Shown: in pieces, positions 28,163 through 36,510 of the stretch
Numbering within the stretch: position 1 is the first letter of the stretch
Layout: each line of letters opens with the position of its first letter
Source: Pontibacterium sp049603715
GTDB lineage: Bacteria > Pseudomonadota > Gammaproteobacteria > Pseudomonadales > Balneatricaceae
Assembly (NCBI GenBank): GCA_049603715.1
Contig: JBMYSW010000001.1
Span: 1 to 64,000, forward strand
Reading direction: 5' to 3'
DNA length: 64,000 bases
Position numbers and translations under genes: made by a program
The notes under the pieces: model-generated
Seen by the model: the letters and a program-made list of their open reading frames with translations, nothing else
What the model was told of the DNA's origin: nothing
The model's database searches: none

Positions 28163-29236
28163 ATGAGTAATGTAACGTCTGCCACCTTTTCCTATTCCGA
28201 TTCCGCCACCTTGTGCCAACAATTAGCCGCTCACTTGCAACAGCAGGGTATTGCGTATGAGCAAAGCCCCCATCGTGTACTGGCGAAAGGTGAGGGCTTT
28301 GAAGTTTGCCTTGAATTAAAGGTGGGTGCCTCCAAGCAGCGCCATCGGGTTTCGGTGACCTGTGCGCCGGAGCAAATGCCGCTTTATCGCGAATACATTC
28401 AGCACCAGCTTAAAGGGATCGAGTCAAACTTTCCGATGCTGCGCTGGTCTGGCGTACCGGGCGAGCTTGCAAGTGTCGGCGAGCCGCCTGCGGGTTTTTG
28501 CGAGGCGCAGGTCGAGGGCGTAGAGTCTTTTGGTGATGCTTGGTGGCGATTGTCATTAAAGCTTAGCCCTAAAGATATTGCCCGTTATTGCTCAAGTAAG
28601 CTGCACTTCAGTTTACTCAGGCCCGCAACAGAACAAGATACCCCTGTGTGGCCGATGATGAATGAGTACGGCACCATTAGTTGGCCTAAAGGCGAGCAAG
28701 CGCTCACTCGAAAAGCCTTTACGGTCAGTGCTATTGACGAGGAAAGTGGACTGCTTTTTGTGGATATTTATCGTCACGAAGGTGGACCGACCAGCGATTG
28801 GGCGGCATCAAATCCTGTCGGGCAAACCATTGGGTTAATGGGGCCGAGCGGTGAAGGCCCACAAATCGATGAGATGGAAGCTAGCGAACAGTGGTTGTTA
28901 GGTGCCGATGAAACCAGCATTCCTACCCTCGCTCGCGTTTTGCAAAGTGGGCTTAAAAGCACTGAGAATTTTACGCTGGTGTTGCTAGTGCAAAGCCCTA
29001 AGGACAAGGTGACACTGCCTAAAGTTCAAGGGTGTGTGCAATGGCTCTACCGCTCCCAAGGCGCTAGCCAAAGCGACTTAGTTGAGGCCATGACCGAGCA
29101 ACTAGAAAGCCGTACTGACCTACGGCAGTTGTGGTTTGCTGCGGCGGCACAGAGTGCGAAAACAGTGCGTCAGGTCGCACTTAAGCTAGAAAAAATCCCT
29201 CGCCGTAATATCCAGTCATATGGTTTTTGGTCTTAG
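28163..29236 (+). CDS. DUF2218-siderophore-interacting (ferric reductase) fusion protein
   Basis: About 357 residues from ATG 28163. Residues ~12-90 match DUF2218 (CQQLAAHLQQQGI...YIQHQLKGIE). The rest is a siderophore-interacting protein of the ViuB/YqjH type: an FAD-binding barrel (RKAFTVSAIDEESGLLFVDI, then the GGPTSDWA segment) and an NAD(P)H-binding half (WLLGADETSIPTLARVL, WFAAAAQSAKTVRQVAL, and the terminal SYGFWS). Such proteins reduce ferric siderophores in the cytoplasm to free the iron. The usual RxYT flavin motif reads RKAFT. The upstream part of the frame overlaps a Fur box and is probably untranslated. First gene of the uptake operon. Confidence 0.85.
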   Translation: MSNVTSATFSYSDSATLCQQLAAHLQQQGIAYEQSPHRVLAKGEGFEVCLELKVGASKQRHRVSVTCAPEQMPLYREYIQHQLKGIESNFPMLRWSGVPGELASVGEPPAGFCEAQVEGVESFGDAWWRLSLKLSPKDIARYCSSKLHFSLLRPATEQDTPVWPMMNEYGTISWPKGEQALTRKAFTVSAIDEESGLLFVDIYRHEGGPTSDWAASNPVGQTIGLMGPSGEGPQIDEMEASEQWLLGADETSIPTLARVLQSGLKSTENFTLVLLVQSPKDKVTLPKVQGCVQWLYRSQGASQSDLVEAMTEQLESRTDLRQLWFAAAAQSAKTVRQVALKLEKIPRRNIQSYGFWS

Positions 29237-29239
29237 TTG

Positions 29240-30037
29240 ATGATGTACAAGCTCCTTGCTCGTTCACTCTCGGGAGGCTACTCCGGTCGCCCTATTCTTA
29301 ATAATGTGTCGTTTGAGGCTTTGCCCGGCCAAGTAACTAGCCTGATTGGCGCGAACGGTTGTGGTAAATCAACTCTGCTTAAAACCTTGGCGCGGGTGCT
29401 TGAGCCCAACGGTGGGCAAGTGTTGATTAACGACCAAAACATTACCTCGTTTACTGCCCGAAACCTTGCCAAGCAGTTGTCCTATTTACCGCAGTCACCT
29501 TTGGCGCCAGAGGGGATGACAGTGGAGCAGTTGGTAGCTCAAGGTCGTTATCCACACCGAGGCATAATTGGCCGCCTTTCAAAAGATGATAAAGCAGCGA
29601 TTAGCCGTGCGCTAAACGCTACCCACTTAACGCAGTTACGAACCATGCCCGTTAGTCAGCTATCGGGTGGTCAGCGTCAAAGAGCATGGATCGCCATGAC
29701 CTTGGCGCAAGAATCACCCATTATGCTGCTGGACGAACCCACCACATACCTCGACTTAAAAGTGCAGGTCGACATTATGTCCGTTCTGCGCGAAGTAGCA
29801 AAAGAACAACAACGTGCTGTGATTGTGGTATTACACGACCTAAACCTTGCCGCTGCTTTTTCGGACAAACTTGTGATGATGAAAGCAGGACGATTGTGTT
29901 ATTCCGGCACGCCAAAAGAGGTGTTTACCGTCGATGCTTTGGCCGAGGTGTTTGGCCTAGATACCCATGTGTCTTTTGACCCTGTGGCTGGTCACCCTGT
30001 TTGTTTGCCGAACGTAAAGCAGTCCGTGAATTTATGA
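29240..30037 (+). CDS. Ferric siderophore ABC transporter, ATP-binding protein
   Basis: About 265 residues of the FecE/FhuC family. Walker A GANGCGKST, Q-loop LPQSP, signature LSGGQRQRAWI, Walker B IMLLDEP and the switch His in VVLHDLN are visible. It energises import of ferric siderophores through the two permeases encoded next. The frame opens TTG-ATG-ATG; the first ATG, 3 nt after the reductase stop, is chosen. The stop overlaps the next gene's ATG by 4 nt. Confidence 0.93.
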   Translation: MMYKLLARSLSGGYSGRPILNNVSFEALPGQVTSLIGANGCGKSTLLKTLARVLEPNGGQVLINDQNITSFTARNLAKQLSYLPQSPLAPEGMTVEQLVAQGRYPHRGIIGRLSKDDKAAISRALNATHLTQLRTMPVSQLSGGQRQRAWIAMTLAQESPIMLLDEPTTYLDLKVQVDIMSVLREVAKEQQRAVIVVLHDLNLAAAFSDKLVMMKAGRLCYSGTPKEVFTVDALAEVFGLDTHVSFDPVAGHPVCLPNVKQSVNL

Positions 30038-31026
30038 ACATGTCAGTTAGACCTACAGCGATTGCCTTATTCATGGTGCTACTGGGCGCAGCTGCTTTGG
30101 TCGCCTACTTAGCTTTTGGGGCCCATCACATCAGCGCAGCCTCTGTAGTGGAGGCATTGCGGTCTCCCCAGGCAGGTCAGTTCGACCATATTGTTGTAAA
30201 CGATATGCGCTTGCCCCGCGCGTTTGCTGCGTGCTTAGTCGGCGCCTGCTTAGGTGTGGCCGGTACCATGATTCAAGGTATCACTAAAAACCCTATTGCA
30301 GAGCCCGGCCTGTTAGGGCTAAACCAAGGTGCGGCATTGGCCACAGTGGTGGCGATGGGGAGTTTTGGACTAGCTGAGCCTCAGTTGTTAACCCTTGTTG
30401 CTGGCGCGGGTGTGTTGGTGGTTGCGGTGGTGGTCTTCACCATTGCTTTGGCGATTCCTGGTGGTTTATCACCCCTCACATTAATTTTAGTAGGGGCTGC
30501 AGTAAATGGTTTGCTGGTGGCTTGTTTGTCTTTTGCATCGCTCATCTACGAGCAAAGCTTTGAATATTTGCGGGTTTGGCTCAGTGGTTCACTCGCTGGG
30601 TATAGCGCAATAAACAATAGCCTGGTGTCTCCTTGGGTATTGGCAGCCTTGGTTTTGGCCTGCTGGCTCGCACCTCATATTGACCGAGTGCAACTCGGCG
30701 ACGAGGTGGCCAAAGGTTTAGGCGCTAACCTTCCGCTCATTTATGGCTTATCCCTAGGCTGCATTATTGTGCTGATTGCCGCCTCCGTTACCCTTGCTGG
30801 CCCCATCTTTTTTGTAGGTTTAGTTGTACCTCATCTTTTACGTATGTTGGGCTTTCATCGTTACAGCTTACTTATTCCGCTGAGTGCCTTAGCTGGGGCG
30901 GTGTTGCTATTGGCGCTTGATTTAGTCGCGCGAGTGGCTCTTGCACCCGTCGAAATATCAGTAGGAATTGTTGCGGCCCTTGTAGGTGGCCCTTTGTTTA
31001 TTGGGTTAGTGAAATGGCGACTCTAG
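30034..31026 (+). CDS. FecCD-family iron siderophore permease 1
   Basis: About 330 residues, with nine to ten hydrophobic helices. Family landmarks: RLPRAFAACLVGACLGVAG near the N-terminus, the KNPIAEPGLLGLNQGA loop, and the C-terminal ATPase-contact segment (GLVVPHLLRMLGF). The frame reaches back to 30001, but the ATG at 30034 lies in an ATGA overlap with the ATPase gene and removes a non-hydrophobic tail. Forms a heterodimeric channel with the next gene product. Confidence 0.93.
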   Translation: MNMSVRPTAIALFMVLLGAAALVAYLAFGAHHISAASVVEALRSPQAGQFDHIVVNDMRLPRAFAACLVGACLGVAGTMIQGITKNPIAEPGLLGLNQGAALATVVAMGSFGLAEPQLLTLVAGAGVLVVAVVVFTIALAIPGGLSPLTLILVGAAVNGLLVACLSFASLIYEQSFEYLRVWLSGSLAGYSAINNSLVSPWVLAALVLACWLAPHIDRVQLGDEVAKGLGANLPLIYGLSLGCIIVLIAASVTLAGPIFFVGLVVPHLLRMLGFHRYSLLIPLSALAGAVLLLALDLVARVALAPVEISVGIVAALVGGPLFIGLVKWRL

Positions 31027-31067
31027 AACAGGTTGCGACAGCTCAAAAGGGGGCCGGAGCGACACAC

Positions 31068-32066
31068 ATGTATCAGGTATTAAAACAGCATCGTACTTAC
31101 TCATTATTTATTGTGCTGACGGCCCTAGTGATGGCGCTGGCTTTAGCCTCATTACTTTTGGGTTCTGGTAGCAACGTTTCGCTTGCCTCGTGGATAAAAG
31201 GCGAGCTGACAGTAGCGGAGCAGTTGTTTGTTTGGCAGTTTCGTATGCCCCGTGTGGTTGCCGCCGCCTGTGTTGGCGCATTGATGGCTGCTGCGGGCAC
31301 CTTGCTGCAAAATATTACCCGCAACTCTTTGGCAGACCCTAGTCTACTAGGCGTCACTCAAGGTGCTTGTTTGGCGGTGGTGATTTTAGTGGTGCTGTTT
31401 CCAGAAAGTGGCGGCACCCTAAAAATGTTTGCGGCGCTGATTGGTGGTTTAGCGGTGGCCGTTTTTCTATTTGGCTTAAGCCCTCAAGACGAGTCCCAAG
31501 GCACGCTCAAACTGGTGTTAATGGGAGTCGGGGTATCGGCTTTTTTGGCAGCGCTAATTAGAGCCTTGCTGACCTATGGCGATTTGCATCGGGCGGTATC
31601 TGCATTTGCGTGGATGGCGGGCTCACTGGATGTAGTGAGCCCCTCGCAAGCGATGGGCTTAGCTTTGTGTCTTGCTGCTTTGATACCGGCTTTTTGGGCG
31701 AGCATGAATATGCAGGCGGCCTTGAGTTTAGGTGCCGAAGTGGCCGCAAGTTTGGGTGTTCCTTCTTATGCCAGCCGAGGGCTGATTGCCCTCGCAGTGG
31801 TGGCAGCATCGGTGGCGGTCGCTGTGGTTGGGCCACTGAGTTTTGTTGGTTTAATCGCGCCCCATCTTGTGCGTCGGCTAGGCCACTTTTCGGTTCGGGC
31901 ACATTTGTACTTGGCGAGTTTAACCGGTGCGATCTTGGTAATGGCTGCAGACTTGTTAGGGCGTATCGCCTTTGTGCCTTACCAAATACCCGCAGGTATC
32001 GTCACCGCATTGTTAGGTGCGCCATTGTTTTTGTGGCTGCTAGTTCAGGCACGTAAGTTGTCCTAG
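31068..32066 (+). CDS. FecCD-family iron siderophore permease 2
   Basis: About 332 residues, paralogous to the preceding permease: FRMPRVVAAACVGALMAAAG, NSLADPSLLGVTQGA and the ATPase-contact segment GLIAPHLVRRLGHF are all present. ATG 31068 is chosen because GGAG lies 8 nt upstream and the first membrane helix then begins near residue 10; an in-frame ATG at 31014, overlapping the previous gene, is the alternative and would add 18 residues. Having two separate permease genes is the FecCD/ViuDG layout, as opposed to the fused FhuB. Confidence 0.9.
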   Translation: MYQVLKQHRTYSLFIVLTALVMALALASLLLGSGSNVSLASWIKGELTVAEQLFVWQFRMPRVVAAACVGALMAAAGTLLQNITRNSLADPSLLGVTQGACLAVVILVVLFPESGGTLKMFAALIGGLAVAVFLFGLSPQDESQGTLKLVLMGVGVSAFLAALIRALLTYGDLHRAVSAFAWMAGSLDVVSPSQAMGLALCLAALIPAFWASMNMQAALSLGAEVAASLGVPSYASRGLIALAVVAASVAVAVVGPLSFVGLIAPHLVRRLGHFSVRAHLYLASLTGAILVMAADLLGRIAFVPYQIPAGIVTALLGAPLFLWLLVQARKLS

Positions 32067-32138
32067 TTTGCCTTTTTGGCGTGCTCTTCTTTTCTAAGTC
32101 TTTCCTTTCTACCTTTTTATCTTTAATGAGGCCGTTTT

Positions 32139-33086
32139 ATGTTTAAGTGGTTTATTGGCTTTTGTGCAGCGATGACGATGTCTACTGCGATGGCAGTATC
32201 CTTCCCGCTGACCATAGAGCATACCTTTGGCAAAACCGTCATAGAGACGCAGCCACAACGTGTGGCAACGTTGGATTATTCAGGTGCCGATGACTTATTG
32301 GCCTTAGGCATACAGCCAGTGGCTATTCGCTACTGGTATGGCGATTTTCCAAAGACCTTATGGCCTTGGGCGAGCGACTACTTAAACACCCAGCCCACAG
32401 TGATCGGCCGCTCTATTGACTACGAGGCCCTCGCTGCGGCAAGGCCCGATGTGATTTTGGCGCTGTGGTCGGGGATTGATGAGCGCGCTTACCAAAAACT
32501 TTCGCTGATTGCGCCTGTGGTCGCGGTACCCAAAGGGCGAAGCGATTATGGTTTGGCATGGGATGAGCGAGCCTTGTTGGCGGGCGAGGCGACTGGTCGC
32601 CTTGAGCAGGCTAAGGTAGTTGTTGGTGAGATTCAGGCTCGTTTTAAAGCGGCACGACAGGCTTATCCACAGTGGAGTGGCCAAACTGCCAGTGTGGTGT
32701 ATGCCGGGCGAGGTGATTTAGGCGTATTTGGTGCCCAAGACGTTCGCCCGCAAACCCTTGCGGAGCTGGGATTTAAAACCCCAGAAGCTTTAACCGCATT
32801 GATGCCGCCCGGTCGCTTTTATGTCGACCTGAGCCGTGAGGCATTGCCCCTAATTGATGCTAACGTGATTTTTTGGTTTAGCGCCAATAACGAGTTTACA
32901 CACGTGAAGCGCTTGCCTGGGCGTTCTGCTTTGTCCGCAAGTCATATTTTTGTTGATGACCTTTTGGCTGGGGCCTTTAGTCATTCGTCGTTACTTAGTT
33001 TGCCCTATGTGCTTGACCGTTTAGTGCCAGCGGTGGGTAAAGCCTTATCTACGCTCAGAACGGTTGTGGACTTAACAGCGAGATAA
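32139..33086 (+). CDS. Periplasmic iron siderophore-binding protein
   Basis: 315 residues. A signal peptide (1-19, ending AMA) is followed by a class III substrate-binding protein of the FecB/FhuD type: VIETQPQRVATLDYSGADDLLALGI at the start of the first lobe and RPDVILALWSG in the first lobe are typical. There is no lipobox Cys, so it is probably soluble in the periplasm. It delivers the ferric siderophore to the two-permease transporter encoded upstream. An ATGAGG site lies before the ATG. Last gene of the plus-strand operon. Confidence 0.9.
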   Translation: MFKWFIGFCAAMTMSTAMAVSFPLTIEHTFGKTVIETQPQRVATLDYSGADDLLALGIQPVAIRYWYGDFPKTLWPWASDYLNTQPTVIGRSIDYEALAAARPDVILALWSGIDERAYQKLSLIAPVVAVPKGRSDYGLAWDERALLAGEATGRLEQAKVVVGEIQARFKAARQAYPQWSGQTASVVYAGRGDLGVFGAQDVRPQTLAELGFKTPEALTALMPPGRFYVDLSREALPLIDANVIFWFSANNEFTHVKRLPGRSALSASHIFVDDLLAGAFSHSSLLSLPYVLDRLVPAVGKALSTLRTVVDLTAR

Positions 33087-33093
33087 AGTAAAT

Positions 33094-33120
33094 GGGCTAG
33101 TAACGCTGGCCCGCTTCTTA
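33094..33120 (+). terminator. Possible terminator of the siderophore uptake operon
   Basis: Stem GGGCTAG / CTGGCCC (7 bp including one T-G pair) with a 5-nt loop, 7 bp after the stop of the binding-protein gene; the following bases are only moderately T-rich (GCTTCTTAT), so it may be weak. Confidence 0.45.
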
Positions 33121-33280
33121 TGGCTGATGTCGTTACTGAGTGGGAGATAAGGTAGGGCGAGTTGAGTACCCAACAAAAGCAATGAGGTAAGTGAGGGTGA
33201 TTTTGTGCGAGAGGCTAAGTGTTGAGAGCAGAGCTAGAGGTGGCGCATCCTTGCGCCGGAGATGAATCTAAACAGGTTTC

Positions 33281-35398
33281 TTAGAAACTTACATTCAGGC
33301 TAACCATCGCAGAGATAGGTGCGCCGTAAATACCACCAAAGCTGCTCACTTCAACGTACTTTTTGTTAAACACGTTATCAATGTTCAGCTGTACGTCCAT
33401 ATCTTCGGATACTTGGTACTTGGCGAATACATCGGTTACGGCAAAGGCGTCTTGCTTAGCACCATCGCCCACCACGTCAGAGCGCCACTGTGTGGTAAAG
33501 CCTAGTTTTACGGGCAGGGCTTGTAGCTTAGTAGTTGCGCCCAATTTCACCATGGTTTGTGGCGAGTACTTCATTGTACGTTCACCATCTACACCGGTTA
33601 CGGTGACATGTGATGCGCCTACAAAGGCGTGAGTATTTTCGCTAACAGCACCGTTAACCTCTACCTCAACCCCTTCGGAGTAGGTGTCTTTGCCTTCATA
33701 ATAGTAGGTACCGTCTGTTAGAGTGCCTGCATAGGTTGCCAGGCCTAGCTGCTCTGCCTTAAATACCGCAGCGCTGACCAAGACCTGGTCATCAAAGAAC
33801 TCAGACTTGATACCCAGTTCGTAGTTCACACCTTGCATTGGATCAACGTAAAAACCATTAACGTCTAAGTTATCCTGCACTTGGAAAATGCTTGAGTAAG
33901 ATGCGTAAGCCGTAGTGTCGTCGTTAAAGTCGTAAGTAAAGCCGTAGTAAGGTGTTACTTCGCCCATGTCTGGCCAACTACCAGCAGAGGGCGTATTACC
34001 GTAAATAGATGCGCCAGTTCGGCTAAGTTTGATGGCGTTTACACCACCAAAAAAGTCCAACGCATCAGTAATGGCGTACTGGGTTGCACCGTAAAGGCGA
34101 GTGATATCGGTTTGCCCCGTAGTTCGGGCAGTGCTTGTGCCAAAGACAGGCTCGGCGTAACTAGAGCCGTCGTAGGTGGAGAAGTCACCCAGCGCTAAAA
34201 AGCCGCCCGATGTAACCGGACGGTTAGATGTCGCTGTTTTTTCGTGGCTGTGGCTAATACCGGCAATAAAGCGGTGGCTGCGGCCAAGTAGCTCATATTC
34301 ACCATTAAGCTGCGCATCTAAAATCACCCAATCACGTTCAGTGTGACCGGCGTAAGGCCAGCCATAAAGGCCCGTATTGTCATCGTTTAAGCCGGTGCCT
34401 GATGGGTTGTAGGCATAAAGCAGTTGGCTATCGCCCGTAAACTGGGTGGCGTTAATGCTCACTTTACCTTCGAGCGTGTCGCTAAACATGTGTAGGTAGT
34501 CAACAAAGGCGCTGGTGGTTTCGGTGTCCCAGTAGGTCCAGTCTGCTGATGTCGATGCCGAGGTATCAAAGTCGGCGTAACCGCCACTTAGGTAGTTAAG
34601 CGTGAGCGAGCCCCACATTGGCGAGTCTTGCTCTTGGGTGGTATGGCTCACACCGCCCGTTAACACACCGTTTTCGCCCACTTGCGCATCAACGGTGACA
34701 TATGCCGTGGTGCGATCGGTATGAAGGTCGCGAATGTGTGAATCAGTAGACTCGTTAGCAAGCACAACACGGGCTGCTACTCGGCCATCTTCAGTCAGTA
34801 CCTTGTTGTAATCGACAACGCCGCGAATTTGGTCGTACGAGCCCGCATTAAGGGTAATCGAACCTTCGTCTTCGTTCGTTGGGCGTTTGCGCACATAGTT
34901 AATCGTACCCGATGAGTTACCCACACCCGTTAGCAAGCCGTTAGCACCACGAATCAGCTCAACCTTTTCAAACAGAGCGGTGTCCATTTCACCAACCACG
35001 GTGCCCCACGCGTTTTGCGTGCCCGCACCGTCAACTTGCAGGTGCTGAATCTCGAAACCACGAGACACATAAGAGGCGCGGTTAGTTTCGTACTGCTGCA
35101 CATCAATACCCGTAAGCATATCAAGCGCCTCGTTGGTCGAGGTCACGCCCTGCTCGTCTAGGGTTTCGGTGGTCGCCACACTAATGGACTGAGGTGTCTC
35201 TTTAATGCTGAGCTCAAGCCCTGTTGCGCCGTTAGATACACGGTCATCACGCACGGCTTCAATGGTAATCACATCAAACATAATCGGCGCATCATCGCCG
35301 TTTGCAAACGCCAAGTTTGGCGCAGATACCGCTGCAATCGCTGCCGCTAACAACGAGGTTTTGAAGCAGGGTGTTACGACATTTATCTTACTATTCAT
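33281..35398 (-). CDS. TonB-dependent siderophore receptor
   Basis: About 705 residues. Signal peptide (to about residue 33, cleaved near NLAFA), a TonB-box-like stretch near FDVITIEA, the plug domain (about 45-160; KETPQSISVATTETLDEQGV and VELIRGANGLLTGVGNSSGTINYVRKRP are highly typical of FhuE/FpvA-like receptors) and a 22-strand barrel ending in an aromatic residue (SLNVSF). No N-terminal signalling domain. The ATG at 35398 is chosen over a GTG at 35407 because AAGG lies about 11 nt upstream of the ATG and too near the GTG. It converges with the uptake operon and carries a Fur-box-like site upstream. Confidence 0.93.
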   Translation of the reverse strand: MNSKINVVTPCFKTSLLAAAIAAVSAPNLAFANGDDAPIMFDVITIEAVRDDRVSNGATGLELSIKETPQSISVATTETLDEQGVTSTNEALDMLTGIDVQQYETNRASYVSRGFEIQHLQVDGAGTQNAWGTVVGEMDTALFEKVELIRGANGLLTGVGNSSGTINYVRKRPTNEDEGSITLNAGSYDQIRGVVDYNKVLTEDGRVAARVVLANESTDSHIRDLHTDRTTAYVTVDAQVGENGVLTGGVSHTTQEQDSPMWGSLTLNYLSGGYADFDTSASTSADWTYWDTETTSAFVDYLHMFSDTLEGKVSINATQFTGDSQLLYAYNPSGTGLNDDNTGLYGWPYAGHTERDWVILDAQLNGEYELLGRSHRFIAGISHSHEKTATSNRPVTSGGFLALGDFSTYDGSSYAEPVFGTSTARTTGQTDITRLYGATQYAITDALDFFGGVNAIKLSRTGASIYGNTPSAGSWPDMGEVTPYYGFTYDFNDDTTAYASYSSIFQVQDNLDVNGFYVDPMQGVNYELGIKSEFFDDQVLVSAAVFKAEQLGLATYAGTLTDGTYYYEGKDTYSEGVEVEVNGAVSENTHAFVGASHVTVTGVDGERTMKYSPQTMVKLGATTKLQALPVKLGFTTQWRSDVVGDGAKQDAFAVTDVFAKYQVSEDMDVQLNIDNVFNKKYVEVSSFGGIYGAPISAMVSLNVSF

Positions 35399-35472
35399 CA
35401 ATATCACAGCCTTATCGTACTACTAAAGTTTTATAAAACGACTGTAATTCTATTTTAAATAGTAAACGTAAT

Positions 35473-35491
35473 GCAACTGATTATCATTTAA
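35473..35491 (-). promoter_or_regulatory. Fur-box-like site before the TonB-dependent receptor
   Basis: GCAACTGATTATCATTTAA agrees with the 19-bp Fur consensus at about 13 positions, with the core TGATTATCATT exact. It lies 75 bp upstream of the receptor start, in AT-rich DNA suited to a promoter. Confidence 0.65.
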
Positions 35492-35668
35492 ATGTAGTTA
35501 TGAGGCTGATAGGGTTTGGCTATGGGCTATTGTTTTTTGGGGGCTTTTTAACATTGGCTGAGAGGTATGATTATCGATATCAATGTGATTTGAAGGTATT
35601 CTTTGATACAAAGCTAACGGGCTTGTAAAAGCCTAAAGGACGATGAGCTTTATCATAAGGATGAAAAG

Positions 35669-36481
35669 ATGGCAGGAATACCCAAGCTAAGCCGGATGGC
35701 GGCTTATCTAAATAAGGTTCGACAAGGCCTTCAGATCAACTATACCGTGTTGGTTAAGTTGTTAGAGAGAGACGGATATTCTCCTTCGTGGATCCAGCAA
35801 ACATTCACCGCTGAGTTGGTGAAACGCGATTGCTATAGGGTCAGAATAAAAAACGAGGAGGCGTTTTCCGAGCTCTGGGCTCGGTACAGTGAAGCTTCCT
35901 ACTCTAGTCGTATTAGTGCCGCCTCAGCTGGTGATAGTCACCGCAGCCGCGTAAGTGGCTCTTTCCTCCTAGTGCGTAGCATTCAGTTTAGCCACCCCCA
36001 GGTGATACTTTGTAGTGATCACGATTGGAAATGCCCTATTGTGCTGAACGCACATGCTCTGATCGTTGAGAACTTAGAGAGTTTCCTTGCACTTGAGCAA
36101 ACACTGACTTTTGCAGTCAGCGACTGCGGAATGCCAGTCGAAATCGGTGATGTAGACCTAATATTTGGACAGGGAAACAGTATCACGAACTCTTTGAATC
36201 GGTCTTTTCTGAGAGAATACCAGAGTATCAGCTGTTTATTTGATGCGGATTTAGGCGGTGTGAAGATGTTCTCTAGTCTCTTGGAAATGATTGGTGATCG
36301 AAATATTCACTTTCTTTTACCAGAGAATATTAAAGATCGACTTACCGAGTCATCCAGAGCTCTATCATCCCAGGACCGGGCAGACCTATCGCGATATGCA
36401 GGACGCCATCTGGATCTAGATCGTACTATCCAGGTGCTTAGAGCTACTGGGTGTACTCTCGAACAAGAAACCTATCTGTAA
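35669..36481 (+). CDS. TOPRIM nuclease-like protein, JetD/MksG-like subunit (short form)
   Basis: 270 residues. The N-terminal ~75 residues are helical and may form a winged helix. The C-terminal half looks like the TOPRIM domain of JetD (DUF2220-type): a strand ending in an acid, ALIVENLESFL (E134), a FGQGN turn near 166-170, and the DxD motif FDADLGG (D192, D194). In Wadjet, JetD binds the condensin and cleaves plasmid DNA with these acidic residues. The protein is clearly shorter than usual JetD (~400 residues), with most of the N-terminal arm missing. AAGGAT lies 6 nt before the ATG. It is first in the operon, ahead of the SMC gene, whereas jetD/mksG is normally last. The family assignment is inferred from motifs and neighbours. 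Confidence 0.7.
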   Translation: MAGIPKLSRMAAYLNKVRQGLQINYTVLVKLLERDGYSPSWIQQTFTAELVKRDCYRVRIKNEEAFSELWARYSEASYSSRISAASAGDSHRSRVSGSFLLVRSIQFSHPQVILCSDHDWKCPIVLNAHALIVENLESFLALEQTLTFAVSDCGMPVEIGDVDLIFGQGNSITNSLNRSFLREYQSISCLFDADLGGVKMFSSLLEMIGDRNIHFLLPENIKDRLTESSRALSSQDRADLSRYAGRHLDLDRTIQVLRATGCTLEQETYL

Positions 36482-36510
36482 AAACTTATCGTAATTTAAG
36501 GATAAAGCTT

